A stretch of 64,000 bases of DNA from Salinicoccus halitifaciens. GTDB lineage: Bacteria; Bacillota; Bacilli; Staphylococcales; Salinicoccaceae. The translations under genes were made by a program, and so were the position numbers. How positions within the stretch are numbered: position 1 is the stretch's first letter; each line of letters opens with the position of its first letter. The notes under the pieces are model-generated. The model had not been told where the DNA came from. It did no database searches and saw nothing but the letters and a program-made list of their open reading frames with translations. The stretch spans positions 854,503-918,502 of the forward strand of contig NZ_JAJNCU010000001.1 in NCBI RefSeq assembly GCF_021026095.1, in the 5' to 3' direction. This document shows, piece after piece, positions 1 through 9,038 of this stretch.

Positions 1-66
1 ATAAGAAGGCCATCAGTGGTGCGAATTCCAAACTCAAAACGCACCTTCTTCACCACAACGCCAAAA

Positions 67-92
67 CCCCGCAGTTCACTAGAACTGCGGGG
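67..92 (-). terminator. Rho-independent terminator
   Basis: An 11-bp perfect stem (CCCCGCAGTTC/GAACTGCGGGG) with an ACTA loop. On the minus strand a TTTT run follows, so it ends the heme-oxygenase transcript. The 66 bases to its left, at the window edge, hold nothing I can identify. Confidence 0.85.
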
Positions 93-99
93 TCTCTTC

Positions 100-423
100 T
101 TATTCCGGCAGGTGCCGGTAGGCGATGTCATAAATTCGTATTTCATTATCTATGATCGGGTTGTCTGCAGGTTTATCCCCGGACGGTCTTGAACCGTGGG
201 CTTTTTGGTTCTTCCTGCTGTCCCTCCATGCCTCAAAGGATGCATGGTCTTTCCAAGTCGTCGCGACCAGCAGCTCATCATGATCTTCAAGCTTTTCATT
301 CTTCAGCACTTCCATCAGCTCAAAACCTTCAAAAGTATGGACGGCCTTCGGTTCCTGGAATCTTACCGCAACCTCATCGATCCGGCCCTTTTTAATGCTC
401 AGCGCATTCACCACTTTAATCAT
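100..423 (-). CDS. isdG: IsdG/IsdI-type heme-degrading monooxygenase
   Basis: A cytosolic enzyme of the antibiotic-biosynthesis-monooxygenase (ABM) fold that, in staphylococci, opens heme to staphylobilin and frees iron. The 107-aa length equals that of IsdG/IsdI. The three catalytic positions of IsdG are all present as Asn6, Trp66 and His76, and the C-terminal stretch NPIIDNEIRIYDIAY follows the family pattern. The ATG lies 8 nt after GAAAGGATG. It is monocistronic, with its own terminator. I see no isd uptake genes here and no convincing Fur box in the 170 bp upstream, so iron control is not shown. IsdG versus IsdI cannot be decided. Confidence 0.82.
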   Translation of the reverse strand: MIKVVNALSIKKGRIDEVAVRFQEPKAVHTFEGFELMEVLKNEKLEDHDELLVATTWKDHASFEAWRDSRKNQKAHGSRPSGDKPADNPIIDNEIRIYDIAYRHLPE

Positions 424-591
424 TCATTCTCATCCTTTCATGATATACCTACATAAACAATATCATATTTCCACCGGCACTCCGTATAGGAAAGGTTACA
501 AAAAAGCGACGGCGAAAAGTTTGAACATGGCAATATAAAGGAATTGGCTTTAAAGTACAGTTTCCACAATAAAAACCAAAGGAGCGTACAT

Positions 592-1125
592 ATGTCATTG
601 GAAGATATGTTTTTAGGTGATTTTGAAACCATTATACGCACGCTGGTCGTCGGTCTGCTCGCCTATATCGCCCTGGTCGTCATCGTGAGAGTCAGCGGCA
701 AGCGTACATTATCCCAGCTGAACGCCTTCGACTTCATCGTGACGGTGGCCCTCGGCTCGATACTCGCGACCATCATCCTCGACAGCAGCGTGTCGCTGCT
801 TCAGGGCGTCACCGCCTACCTTGTGCTCGTCCTGATGCAGTATTTGATCACGAGGTTCACACTGGCGAGTAATACATTCGATGACCTGGTGAAATCCGAA
901 CCGAGGCTGCTCTTTTATAAGGATCAGTACCTTGAGGGAAATCTGAAGAAAGAACGGCTGAACAAATCCGAAATCCATCAGGCGGTGCGGTCAAGCGGCA
1001 CCGCCAACCTTGAAAAGGTTGAAGCGGTCATCCTGGAGAGTGACGGGAGCATCTCCGTCATCCCAAAAAGTGACGGGCCTTCAAAAAATGATGAAAATGA
1101 CATCATGCAACATGTAAAAAAGTGA
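592..1125 (+). CDS. DUF421 (YetF-like) membrane protein
   Basis: A 177-aa protein of the DUF421/YetF family. The N-terminal half has about three hydrophobic segments (residues 12-35, 45-65, 70-90). Around residue 37 are the family motifs SGKRTLSQLN and FDFIVTVALGS. The C-terminal soluble part (about 95-165) has the family pattern LEGNLKKERLNKSEIHQAVR, which folds as the small YetF domain. The start is the ATG 7 nt after AAAGGAG; a longer reading 48 nt upstream lacks a ribosome site. The molecular role of the family is unknown. It converges on leuS across a shared terminator. Confidence 0.85.
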   Translation: MSLEDMFLGDFETIIRTLVVGLLAYIALVVIVRVSGKRTLSQLNAFDFIVTVALGSILATIILDSSVSLLQGVTAYLVLVLMQYLITRFTLASNTFDDLVKSEPRLLFYKDQYLEGNLKKERLNKSEIHQAVRSSGTANLEKVEAVILESDGSISVIPKSDGPSKNDENDIMQHVKK

Positions 1126-1159
1126 AGCAGGGGTCCAGAGACCCCGCTTCACTTTTTTT
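1115..1159. terminator. Bidirectional terminator between DUF421 and leuS
   Basis: A long hairpin, AAGTGAAGC..GGGGTC / GACCCCGCTTCACTT, with a CAGA loop, flanked by an A-run on the left and a T-run on the right. It can end both converging transcripts. Confidence 0.85.
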
Positions 1160-3572
1160 AGTTTGCGACGATATTCACCAGTTTGCCCGGTACGACGATT
1201 ACTTTACGAATCGTCTTGTCCCGGAGGTCATCCTGGATCCTGTTGGATTCGATTGCGATCCTTTCAAGGTCTTCCTTCGATGCATCAGCAGGGACATTTC
1301 GCTTCTCCTTCACTTTGCCGTTGACCTGGATGACGATTTCCACTTCATCTTCAACGAGTTTGGATTCATCGTATTCCGGCCATTCCGCATAAGCAACCGT
1401 ATCAGTGTTCCCGAGCCTGTCCCATAATTCCTCACCGATGTGCGGTGAGATGGCGGAAAGCATCTTCACGAAATCTTCGATATAAGTCTTTGAGACTTCT
1501 TCTTTCTTATAACACTCGTTCACAAATACCATCATCTGTGAAATCGCCGTGTTGAAGTCAAGGTTGGCATAGTCTTCAGTCACTTTCTTGACCGTCTCAT
1601 TGTAGACTTTGTCGAGCTCCGGTGTTTCCTTATCCACGATCTTCGCATTGACCTCACCCGTATCCTCATTGATGACGAGGCGCCATACACGGTCAAGGAA
1701 GCGTCTTGACCCGTCAAGACCGGTTGTGCTCCATGCGATTGACGCATCAAGCGGCCCCATGAACATTTCATACATTCTGAGTGTGTCCGCACCGTGTGAA
1801 TAGACGATGTCATCCGGGTTGATGACATTCCCTTTGGATTTACTCATCTTCTCGTTGCCCTCACCGAGGATCATGCCCTGGTTGAACAATTTCTGGAACG
1901 GCTCCTTCGTATGGACGACGCCGAGATCGTAGAGCACTTTGTGCCAGAAACGTGCATACAGCAGGTGCAGCACCGCATGCTCCGCCCCGCCGATGTAGAG
2001 GTCGACCGGGAGCCAGTGCTTCAGTTTCTCAGGGTCTGCAAGCGCGTCCTCATTATGAGGGTCGATGAAACGCAGGTAGTACCAGCAGCTGCCGGCCCAC
2101 TGAGGCATCGTGTTCGTCTCGCGGCGCCCTTTGACACCGTCCTCCCTCACGACTTCCACCCATTCCGGATTGTTCGCAAGCGGTGATTCGCCCGTGCCCG
2201 ACGGCTTGATGGCATCCATCACCGGCAGCTCAAGCGGCAGTTCATCTTCAGGCACCGTGGACATCGTGCCGTCCTCCCAGTGGATCACCGGAATCGGTTC
2301 GCCCCAGTAACGCTGACGTGAGAACAGCCAGTCGCGGAGCTTGTAGGTGGTCTTCTTCTCACCGTAATTTTTCTCTTCCAGTATTTGAAGTGACTTTTCA
2401 ATGGCCTCTTCTGTATCAAGTCCGTTGAGCTCGCCTGAATTGATATGCGGGCCGTTGCCTGTGTAGGCTTCCTCGTCGATATTGCCGCCCTCGACCACTT
2501 CGACGATCGGCAGGTCGAACTTGGTTGCGAATTCATAGTCACGCTGGTCATGCGCCGGAACCGCCATGATTGCACCTGTACCGTATGATGCGAGCACATA
2601 ATCCGAAATCCAGATCGGCAGCCTTTCACCGTTGAACGGGTTGATTGCATAAGCGCCTGTGAAGACACCGGACTTATCCTTGGCAAGGTCCGTCCGTTCA
2701 AGCTCACTCTTCATCGCCGCCTTATCCTGATAGGCTTTCACCGCATCTTTCTGTTCATCCGTCGTGATCTTCTCCACAAGCTTATGCTCAGGTGCAAAAA
2801 CGGCGTAAGTCGCCCCGTAGATCGTATCCGGACGTGTCGTGAACGCCGTGAACTGTTCATCGGTGCCCTCTATCTTGAAGTCGATGTTCGCACCTTCGGA
2901 TTTGCCGATCCAGTTGCGCTGCATATCTTTAAGCGACTCCGGCCAGTCGAGGTCGTCAAGGTCTTCGAGCAGACGGTCGGCATATTCGGTGATCTTGAGC
3001 ATCCACTGCCTCATCGGCTTCCTGACGACCGGATGGCCGCCGCGTTCAGACAGCCCGTCGATGACTTCCTCGTTCGCAAGCACCGTGCCCAGCGCCTCAC
3101 ACCAGTTCACAGGCACTTCATCGATATATGCGAGACCTTTATTGTAGAGCTGGATGAAGATCCACTGTGTCCATTTGTAGTAATGGGCATCCGTCGTATC
3201 GATTTCACGGTCCCAGTCATAGCTGAAGCCGAGCTCTTTGATCTGACGGCGGAAGTTGTCGATATTCTTCTTGTTGAATTCACGTATATCATTGCCGGTA
3301 TCGATGGCATACTGCTCTGCAGGGAGGCCGAATGCATCCCAGCCCATCGGATGGAGGACGTTATAACCCTGCATCCGCTTCATCCTTGAAACGATGTCGG
3401 TCGCCGTATAACCTTCCGGGTGACCCACATGAAGCCCTGAACCGGACGGGTACGGGAACATATCCAGTGCGTAGAACTTCTTCTTATCATATTCTTCCTC
3501 GGTCTTGAAAGTTTTGTTGGTTTCCCAGTATTCCTGCCATTTTTTCTCGATTTCTCTGTGGTTATAAGTCAT
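1158..3572 (-). CDS. leuS: Leucyl-tRNA synthetase
   Basis: A class I aminoacyl-tRNA synthetase charging tRNA-Leu, 804 aa, the usual bacterial length. The HIGH-type motif is HVGH at residues 48-51 and KMSKS is at 574-578. Between them is the CP1 editing domain, with the threonine-rich [11 protein letters not shown] and the [12 protein letters not shown] motifs. The C-terminus carries the anticodon-binding and LeuRS-specific domains (ends [17 protein letters not shown]). The start is ATG behind AGGAGGAGCCAA; a longer reading runs into the T-box leader and is rejected. Expression is controlled by the leucine T-box immediately upstream. Confidence 0.97.
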   Translation of the reverse strand: MTYNHREIEKKWQEYWETNKTFKTEEEYDKKKFYALDMFPYPSGSGLHVGHPEGYTATDIVSRMKRMQGYNVLHPMGWDAFGLPAEQYAIDTGNDIREFNKKNIDNFRRQIKELGFSYDWDREIDTTDAHYYKWTQWIFIQLYNKGLAYIDEVPVNWCEALGTVLANEEVIDGLSERGGHPVVRKPMRQWMLKITEYADRLLEDLDDLDWPESLKDMQRNWIGKSEGANIDFKIEGTDEQFTAFTTRPDTIYGATYAVFAPEHKLVEKITTDEQKDAVKAYQDKAAMKSELERTDLAKDKSGVFTGAYAINPFNGERLPIWISDYVLASYGTGAIMAVPAHDQRDYEFATKFDLPIVEVVEGGNIDEEAYTGNGPHINSGELNGLDTEEAIEKSLQILEEKNYGEKKTTYKLRDWLFSRQRYWGEPIPVIHWEDGTMSTVPEDELPLELPVMDAIKPSGTGESPLANNPEWVEVVREDGVKGRRETNTMPQWAGSCWYYLRFIDPHNEDALADPEKLKHWLPVDLYIGGAEHAVLHLLYARFWHKVLYDLGVVHTKEPFQKLFNQGMILGEGNEKMSKSKGNVINPDDIVYSHGADTLRMYEMFMGPLDASIAWSTTGLDGSRRFLDRVWRLVINEDTGEVNAKIVDKETPELDKVYNETVKKVTEDYANLDFNTAISQMMVFVNECYKKEEVSKTYIEDFVKMLSAISPHIGEELWDRLGNTDTVAYAEWPEYDESKLVEDEVEIVIQVNGKVKEKRNVPADASKEDLERIAIESNRIQDDLRDKTIRKVIVVPGKLVNIVAN

Positions 3573-3791
3573 TTGGCTCCTCCTATTATATGTAAAAAAG
3601 TATATAAAAATCCCATGTTCATAAAAAACATGGGACGATCTATCTGACCGCGGTACCACCCGCATTCACTTTGAAAGTGCATCTCTTGAATATTCGTTTG
3701 AATGATATACAGACGAGTTCATACTGCACTGCTGCCGGTTTGCACCACCACCGGTTCTCTTGGAACAGTGTCATACTACTACTTCTGTACA
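3573..3791 (-). promoter_or_regulatory. T-box leader of leuS (leucine specifier CUC)
   Basis: The conserved T-box core GGGTGGTACCGCG is read on the minus strand at about 3649-3662. It is followed by a terminator hairpin, CCCATGTTTTTTATGAACATGGG, and a T-run (3605-3637). In stem I the specifier region reads GAACTC, giving the leucine codon CUC at 3715-3717. Uncharged tRNA-Leu (GAG) is expected to stabilise the antiterminator and switch leuS on. Confidence 0.92.
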
Positions 3792-3797
3792 AGTACT

Positions 3798-3826
3798 AAT
3801 ATATGTCATTTGAAAAATATTAGCAA
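3798..3826 (-). promoter_or_regulatory. leuS promoter
   Basis: On the minus strand TTGCTA, 17 bp, TATATT, placing the transcription start about 3791, just ahead of the T-box stem I. It begins within 15 bp of the ogt stop codon, so leuS does not depend on ogt transcription. Confidence 0.7.
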
Positions 3827-3839
3827 GCATAATCGGGAA

Positions 3840-4307
3840 TTATATGAGCTGCAGCCCTTCAATCGTGAGCAGCGTCGATTTCTTATCCAGCCCGCCCGTA
3901 TAGCCGCCGAGGGTGCCGTCGCTTGAGATCACCCTGTGGCATGGGACGATGATTGAGACCGGGTTCTTCCCGTTGGCATTCGCCACCGCCCTTGAATAGT
4001 TGACGCCGCCGCACCTGAGCGCGAGCGCCTTATAGCTGATGGTCTGCCCGTAAGGGATTTTGCTCAGTTCATTCCATACTTTCTGCTGGAATTTCGTCCC
4101 TTTGAAAGAAAGGTTCACCGGCACGGTGAACTCCGTCCGCTCTCCTTCGAAGTACTCTCTGAGCTCTTCCCTGCACCGGTTGAGGACATCGTTACCGCTG
4201 CCCTGTTCCCCCGGTGCATCCGTATAATCCAGCCCAGTGATCTCCCCGTCTGCACTCCGTATCTCAAGCCATCCGACCGGACTGTCGTAATAGATCGTCT
4301 CTTCCAT
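3840..4307 (-). CDS. ogt: Methylated-DNA--protein-cysteine methyltransferase
   Basis: Suicide repair protein that removes O6-alkyl groups from guanine onto its own cysteine; 155 aa. The active-site motif PCHR is at 122-125 (Cys123). Preceding it are the DNA-binding helix residues KIPYGQTISY (84-92) and RAVANANGKNP (106-116), all typical of Ogt/AGT. The start chosen is ATG 6 nt behind AAAGGGGGGA; a further upstream in-frame ATG has no ribosome site. It is transcribed divergently from mnmM. Confidence 0.93.
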   Translation of the reverse strand: MEETIYYDSPVGWLEIRSADGEITGLDYTDAPGEQGSGNDVLNRCREELREYFEGERTEFTVPVNLSFKGTKFQQKVWNELSKIPYGQTISYKALALRCGGVNYSRAVANANGKNPVSIIVPCHRVISSDGTLGGYTGGLDKKSTLLTIEGLQLI

Positions 4308-4411
4308 CCACTGTCCCCCCTTTAAACTGAACCTCTTCTTCATGATAAAAACTTTATATTTTTTACGAATGTGCCGCAACTGATATGGTATCATCTTTAG
4401 GAGGTGATCAT

Positions 4412-4969
4412 ATGCTGATGAAAATACTGCCGGCCGCCAAAAAAATGATGGAGGAAGCCGTCTCCCCAGGTGACACGGTCGTCGATGCCACATGCGGCAA
4501 CGGCCATGATACAAAATTCCTCTCGGAATTGACGGGCCCTGCCGGAAAAGTGTACAGCTTCGACATACAGAAGGCTGCAATCGACAATGCACGGGAGCTG
4601 ACCAAAGGATCCTGCAACATTGAATTCATACATGATTCGCACGCCCGTGCCGAAGAATATATTGAAGCGCCCATCCAGGCCGCCATGTTCAATCTGGGCT
4701 ACCTGCCGCGGGGCGACAAGTCCATCACGACGGAAGGTGAATCGACCATCGAAGCCCTCAGGCAGCTCTTTGAACTGTTGAAGCCGGGCGGCCGCATCGT
4801 CATCGTCGTCTACCACGGGCATGAAAAAGGGAAAGAGGAAAGGGATGCGCTGTATGAATACCTGTCCGGCTTCCCCCAGGAAGAGGCGGACATACTCGAG
4901 TACCGCTTCATCAACCAGAGGAACAACGCACCGTTCATACTGTGCCTGGAGAAGGCTCGGAAAGCCTGA
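4412..4969 (+). CDS. mnmM: tRNA 5-(aminomethyl)uridine methyltransferase MnmM (YtqB family)
   Basis: A class I SAM-dependent methyltransferase of 185 aa, YtqB/MnmM family. In Gram-positives this enzyme completes the mnm5(s2)U modification of the wobble uridine in place of the MnmC methylase. The SAM-binding motif I is VVDATCGNGHDT (23-34); FNLGYLPRGDK (about 96-106) is the family motif IV. The start is ATG 3 nt behind TAGGAGGTGATC. Its neighbours ytpA-like and ytoA-like are also neighbours in Bacillus, supporting the assignment. It converges with the hydrolase gene, 12 bp away, with no obvious terminator between them. Confidence 0.88.
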   Translation: MLMKILPAAKKMMEEAVSPGDTVVDATCGNGHDTKFLSELTGPAGKVYSFDIQKAAIDNARELTKGSCNIEFIHDSHARAEEYIEAPIQAAMFNLGYLPRGDKSITTEGESTIEALRQLFELLKPGGRIVIVVYHGHEKGKEERDALYEYLSGFPQEEADILEYRFINQRNNAPFILCLEKARKA

Positions 4970-4981
4970 CGGCTCCCCTTT

Positions 4982-5782
4982 TTAAAGCAGGCCGATCCTG
5001 AACAGCTGGGCATCGAAGAACTTCTCAAGGTGATAAAATGGGACCTCTATATCCTCCCGCTGGAAGATGCTGTGATCTTCACTGTCCAGCATGATGATGT
5101 GGAGATCTTTATTCTCGATCTTCTTTACATAAGCAGCCGATATGAATGGTTCGATGATTTCATTGCCTTCCGTGAATATGGCGAGGACCGGCACATCGGG
5201 GAATTCATCCATGTTTTCAGTCGTATTCTTCATCTGGTTGATCACGGTCTTATACCAGTGGTAGCTGACTTTGCCCACAATCAGTTCGTCGTTCTCGTAG
5301 CGGTCCAGATAATTTTTATCGGTCGTGAAGTCCTTCATGCTGATGCCGGGATTGAACCTGGTTTCATCACTCGAAGTCCTGACACTCGTGATCAGTGTGT
5401 TCTTGCGGTTGATGAACGACTGTTTGAATGACAACAACGGATTCAACAGTGCAATGCCGTCAATATGAATATTATGCTGTTTGATCAATTCTATCGCAAT
5501 CAGTCCACCGAGGCCCTGCCCGATGACGAACGTCGGCAGCCGGTAGCCCCTGGTCATTTCAAACCATTCCATGACCCGGTCGATATATTGATAGAAATCG
5601 GTGATGTGTCCTTTATGAACCCTTGTAGTCTGTCCGTGTCCCGGCAGATCCCCGGTGACGACATGATAATTTGCATTTCTCAGCTGGCTGATCAGGCCGG
5701 TGTAATATTCATGATGTTCGAGCATATCATGTATGACGACGACGACACCTTTCGGTTCATATTCCGTTTCCCATTTCCACAT
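4982..5782 (-). CDS. Alpha/beta-hydrolase fold protein (YtpA-like) lacking the nucleophile serine
   Basis: A 266-aa protein with the layout of the monoacylglycerol-lipase/lysophospholipase (Hydrolase_4) family: oxyanion region VVVIHDMLEHHEYY (14-27), GDLPGHGQT (44-52) and nucleophile elbow at 88-93. The elbow reads GQGLGG, so Gly90 stands where the catalytic serine of GHSMGG should be. The acid position near 206-208 reads GNE rather than a clear Asp, while His237 is kept. Either it is a non-catalytic fold member or the chemistry differs. AAGGAGA precedes the ATG by about 13 nt. Location and neighbours match the ytpA position of Bacillus. Confidence 0.8.
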   Translation of the reverse strand: MWKWETEYEPKGVVVVIHDMLEHHEYYTGLISQLRNANYHVVTGDLPGHGQTTRVHKGHITDFYQYIDRVMEWFEMTRGYRLPTFVIGQGLGGLIAIELIKQHNIHIDGIALLNPLLSFKQSFINRKNTLITSVRTSSDETRFNPGISMKDFTTDKNYLDRYENDELIVGKVSYHWYKTVINQMKNTTENMDEFPDVPVLAIFTEGNEIIEPFISAAYVKKIENKDLHIIMLDSEDHSIFQREDIEVPFYHLEKFFDAQLFRIGLL

Positions 5783-5864
5783 TTAACGCAAGTCTCCTTA
5801 AGTCCTTTTATAATTCACTATGATACAATTATTATAACAACAATTGAATGAAAGGATAGTGCAA

Positions 5865-6368
5865 ATGATACTCGATTACAAAGGAATTGAACCACAGATT
5901 GATGAAAGCGCTTTTGTAGCCCCGAACGCAACGGTCATCGGGGATGTCGTCATCGAAGAATATGCTTCGGTCTGGTTCGGCAGCGTGCTGAGGGGGGACA
6001 TCGCACCCATCACGATCGGCCGGCACAGCAATATCCAGGACCTCTCCGTCCTGCATGAATCACCGGATATGCCGCTCATCATCGGAGACCATGTCACCGT
6101 CGGCCATAAAGTGACGCTGCACAGCTGCACGATCGGGGACAACGCATTGATCGGGATGGATTCGACGATACTTGACGGAGCCGAAATCGGCGAAGGGGCA
6201 TTCATCGGTGCCGGAAGCCTGGTCACGCCGGGCACCAAGATCCCGCCCAGGAAGCTTGCGTTCGGAAGACCGGCAAGAGTGGTGAGGGATCTGACCGAAG
6301 CGGATATAAAAGAAATGCAGCGGATCAATGAAACTTACACCGGCCACATCCCCCACTATAAGAAATAG
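5865..6368 (+). CDS. Gamma-class carbonic anhydrase family protein (YtoA-like)
   Basis: A left-handed parallel beta-helix of hexapeptide repeats, 167 aa, homotrimeric in the family. The three zinc-ligand histidines are His64, His81 and His86, with the 81/86 spacing expected from Cam-type enzymes. Arg43 and Asp45 (RGD) also match. Many bacterial members of this subfamily show little measurable anhydrase activity, so the physiological role is uncertain. Start ATG lies behind AAAGGATAG; the longer reading 21 nt upstream has no ribosome site. Confidence 0.86.
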   Translation: MILDYKGIEPQIDESAFVAPNATVIGDVVIEEYASVWFGSVLRGDIAPITIGRHSNIQDLSVLHESPDMPLIIGDHVTVGHKVTLHSCTIGDNALIGMDSTILDGAEIGEGAFIGAGSLVTPGTKIPPRKLAFGRPARVVRDLTEADIKEMQRINETYTGHIPHYKK

Positions 6369-6491
6369 TACGCTTTAAAAATTCTAAATTTATACAAAAT
6401 TTTTCATGATTTTATTGTTAACGCTTTATCTTTACGGGTAGACTGTATATTGATATGGGATACTGAATACATTTAAAGTAGGAGAGGTTTT

Positions 6492-7481
6492 ATGCCAGTA
6501 TTACGGGATTTTTTCATACATCTTTCAGAAAATAAAGTACTTAATGAGGCAACAAAGAAAATCGGCCTGAAATTCGGTGCCGACAAAGTGGTCGGCGGCA
6601 TTACAGTCGAGGACACGATTGAGCGCATCAAAGATTTGAACGGTCAGGGCATGGGGGTCACATTCGACAACCTCGGCGAGTTCATCACTGAAAAGTCGGA
6701 AGCGCTCCAGGAAAAAAGCAATATCATAGAAATGATCAAAGCGATTGATGAGCATGGACTGGATGCCCACGGCTCGGTCAAATTATCACAGATCGGCCTG
6801 CACATCGATTATGACTTCTGCCTTCAGAACGTAAGGGAAATCCTCACTGTGGCGAAGCAGGCGGATATGTTCATCAACCTGGATATGGAGAATTACGCAT
6901 CATATGGCGATACCATCCGTCTGCTTGATACCGTGAGGGAGGAATTCGATAATGTCGGCACGGTGATCCAGTCATACTTATTCAATTCAAGGGAAGACAT
7001 CATCAAATATAAGGATATGCGCCTGCGTCTCGTCAAAGGGGCTTACAAAGAAGCACCGGAAGTCGCTTTCCAGGCGAAGAAGGATATTGATGCGGCGTAT
7101 ATGAGGCTGATCAAGACCCACCTGCTGGAAGGCAGCGGCTATACTTCAATCGCGACGCATGACCACAATATAATAGAAGAGACGATCGACTTCATCAAGG
7201 AAAATGATATCCCCGATGACTCTTTTGAATTCCAGATGCTGTATGGATTCAGGAAGGACTATCAGAGGAATCTAGTGTCCCGCGGCTACAGGACGGTGGT
7301 CTACCTGCCGTTCGGCAAGGACTGGTATGCCTACTTCATGCGACGTCTTGCGGAAAGGCCGCAGAACATCAACCTTGTCGTAAAAGGTGTGACGAGAGAC
7401 AAGCGGATCCAGACCGGTGCTGCAGTGCTTGCCGCTTCCGGCGCACTCCTTGCCGCCTACAGGCTCGTCAAAAATCAATAG
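6492..7481 (+). CDS. Proline dehydrogenase family protein (monofunctional)
   Basis: An FAD-dependent (beta/alpha)8-barrel enzyme of 329 aa oxidising proline to pyrroline-5-carboxylate at the membrane. The C-terminal family signature YLPFGKDWYAYFMRRLAERP is present, as are MRLRLVKGAYKE and IATHDH for flavin and substrate contacts. It is the short Gram-positive form, without the P5C dehydrogenase domain. The last 25 residues are hydrophobic (TGAAVLAASGALLAAYRLV), a possible membrane contact. Ribosome site GGAGAGG. Upstream, GTTAAC-N13-GGGTAG resembles a sigma-B promoter only loosely. Proline is also a compatible solute, so the gene fits the osmotic theme. Confidence 0.88.
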   Translation: MPVLRDFFIHLSENKVLNEATKKIGLKFGADKVVGGITVEDTIERIKDLNGQGMGVTFDNLGEFITEKSEALQEKSNIIEMIKAIDEHGLDAHGSVKLSQIGLHIDYDFCLQNVREILTVAKQADMFINLDMENYASYGDTIRLLDTVREEFDNVGTVIQSYLFNSREDIIKYKDMRLRLVKGAYKEAPEVAFQAKKDIDAAYMRLIKTHLLEGSGYTSIATHDHNIIEETIDFIKENDIPDDSFEFQMLYGFRKDYQRNLVSRGYRTVVYLPFGKDWYAYFMRRLAERPQNINLVVKGVTRDKRIQTGAAVLAASGALLAAYRLVKNQ

Positions 7482-7484
7482 AAG

Positions 7485-7509
7485 AAACCCCCGCATCTGC
7501 GGGGGTTTT
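7485..7509. terminator. Terminator between proline dehydrogenase and the FAD protein
   Basis: Stem AAACCCCCGC/GCGGGGGTTT with an ATCT loop and a short T-run on the plus strand; it overlaps the stop codon of the converging gene and may serve both. Confidence 0.85.
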
Positions 7510-8920
7510 ATTCGTTCAGATCTTTCATCGCCCCGTCCACCATCCTGTTGATGTTTTCAACGAGGATGCGGACCGTATTTGACAGATAGTCCGAATCGAA
7601 TGTCAGGTGGCCGATGGCATACATGCCCTTCAAAGTGCCGTATCTCGGGCTGATCACCCGGTGTGCCCTGTCGACCAGTATGCCGCCGAGGCTGCCGGGG
7701 GCGATCAGCATACGGTCCAGCATATTGACGATGATGGGCGAATCTTCTTTGGTGATGTCTTTTTCGGGCCCTGTTGCGTTGATCAGCCAGTCGATTTCGT
7801 ATGATGCATCATCTGTCCTGACAGTGAAGCCGCTGCCCGGCTGCACTTCCTCAATATCGTCTATGATTATAATCCGCCCTGCATCGGCCCACTCCACAAG
7901 CTGCTCCGCAACTTCTGCGGGCATGGGTGAATGATTTTTATCGATGTAAGGATGGATCTCCTCCATGAAAAGCTCTTTATCTTTTTTGGAAAAGTAAGGA
8001 AAAACCCTGCTGAATAAAGGATTCAGCGCAATGATGAGATACTGCAGCTTCCCTACTTGGCCGCTGTTGGCAATGTCATACTTCAAATCTTCAAGCGTAT
8101 TGCCGGACTGCCTGTAGAAAAGGGATTCTCCGATGTTTTGTGCAGCCATTTCCCTTCTGAATAATGTGACGACCTCCTCTAATGGAATCAGATCATCTTT
8201 TATCAAGGCATCCAGCGCTTCTTCCGTGAAATGCCGGATTTTAAATTGATGACTCTTTCCTCGTACGGAAGGCATTTCCCCGCTTCTTGAAAAGAGATGG
8301 ACCTGATCCTTCCCCCTTTCCAGCAGCAGGTATCTGACGCAGTCGATCGCCGACAACCCGGTGCCGAGGATGCCGATTTTTCCATCGGCATCTTTCAGGT
8401 GCTCCCTGACGGGATAAGGATTATGGACGAATTTTTCCATGCCTTCCAGGCTGTAAGGGTCTGCGTAGTCCATCTGTCCCATTGCCAGAAATACGAGTTC
8501 ATATTTTTCAGAAGAGGTGTCTGTATCGACCCTGTAGGAAGCCTCTTCGGCATCATATACGATATCTGTGACTTCCCTATAGACCGGTCGGACGCCTTCG
8601 TTTGAAGCCATGAGCCCCCGCAATATGTCCAAAGAGTATGCCCCGAAATGCTTCCTCGGATTGTAGTCATGGACAGGAATCGACCGGGCTTTCAGCCAGT
8701 CAGTGAAATCACCGTCACCGGTGATTCTCATCTCATCAGTCGGTATATTGAGTAGAAGATGTTCATTGTCATCCATATACGGCTTGCCCCGCCCCATCTT
8801 CTCCTCCGTATCATAAATGTCGATCTTCCAGCCATCATGGCAGCCATGATGTGAAATGAGGCGCCGGGTGATATTGACACCGGCGACACCCCCGCCTATG
8901 ATCGCTATTCTCAGATTCAT
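7508..8920 (-). CDS. FAD/NAD(P)-binding protein (HcpA/ETC-like FAD_NAD_binding_9 family)
   Basis: A 470-aa protein starting with a Rossmann nucleotide-binding site (IAIIGGGVAGVNITRR, residues 5-20). Around 35-60 it has the GRGKPYMDDNEHLLLNIP segment typical of the FAD_NAD_binding_9 group. A second dinucleotide motif, GILGTGLSAIDCV, is near residue 192. Such proteins are often linked to siderophore or amine metabolism, but no substrate can be deduced here. The start is ATG behind GGGAGGCAAAA; the longer reading 87 nt upstream is rejected. It is a lone gene, convergent with proline dehydrogenase. Confidence 0.75.
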   Translation of the reverse strand: MNLRIAIIGGGVAGVNITRRLISHHGCHDGWKIDIYDTEEKMGRGKPYMDDNEHLLLNIPTDEMRITGDGDFTDWLKARSIPVHDYNPRKHFGAYSLDILRGLMASNEGVRPVYREVTDIVYDAEEASYRVDTDTSSEKYELVFLAMGQMDYADPYSLEGMEKFVHNPYPVREHLKDADGKIGILGTGLSAIDCVRYLLLERGKDQVHLFSRSGEMPSVRGKSHQFKIRHFTEEALDALIKDDLIPLEEVVTLFRREMAAQNIGESLFYRQSGNTLEDLKYDIANSGQVGKLQYLIIALNPLFSRVFPYFSKKDKELFMEEIHPYIDKNHSPMPAEVAEQLVEWADAGRIIIIDDIEEVQPGSGFTVRTDDASYEIDWLINATGPEKDITKEDSPIIVNMLDRMLIAPGSLGGILVDRAHRVISPRYGTLKGMYAIGHLTFDSDYLSNTVRILVENINRMVDGAMKDLNE

Positions 8921-8993
8921 CTTTTTGCCTCCCTGCGAAAACCGCCGGGTGAATAGCGTTGGAGCATCACCCTGAAAGCTTTCATATATTGAC

Positions 8994-9022
8994 AAAACCC
9001 TGTACATGAAGTACAGGGTTTT
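8994..9022 (-). terminator. Terminator of the NERD-domain gene
   Basis: Stem AAAACCCTGTAC/GTACAGGGTTTT, ending in a TTTT run on the minus strand, 17 bp beyond the stop codon of the NERD gene. Confidence 0.85.
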
Positions 9023-9038
9023 AGTCCATCTGCGAAGA

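Noticed and set aside
1..66. Possible 3' end of an RNA gene or CDS at the left window edge
   Set aside because: GGTGCG and CGCACC can pair, but the piece is too short and matches no RNA or protein family I can recognise.
2784..3389. 201-codon plus-strand frame inside leuS
   Set aside because: Antisense shadow of the leuS editing/catalytic region; no ribosome site.
6417..6441. Sigma-B promoter or cre site before proline dehydrogenase
   Set aside because: GTTAAC-N13-GGGTAG matches sigma-B poorly and the overlapping palindrome has two to three mismatches to cre; neither is strong enough to annotate.
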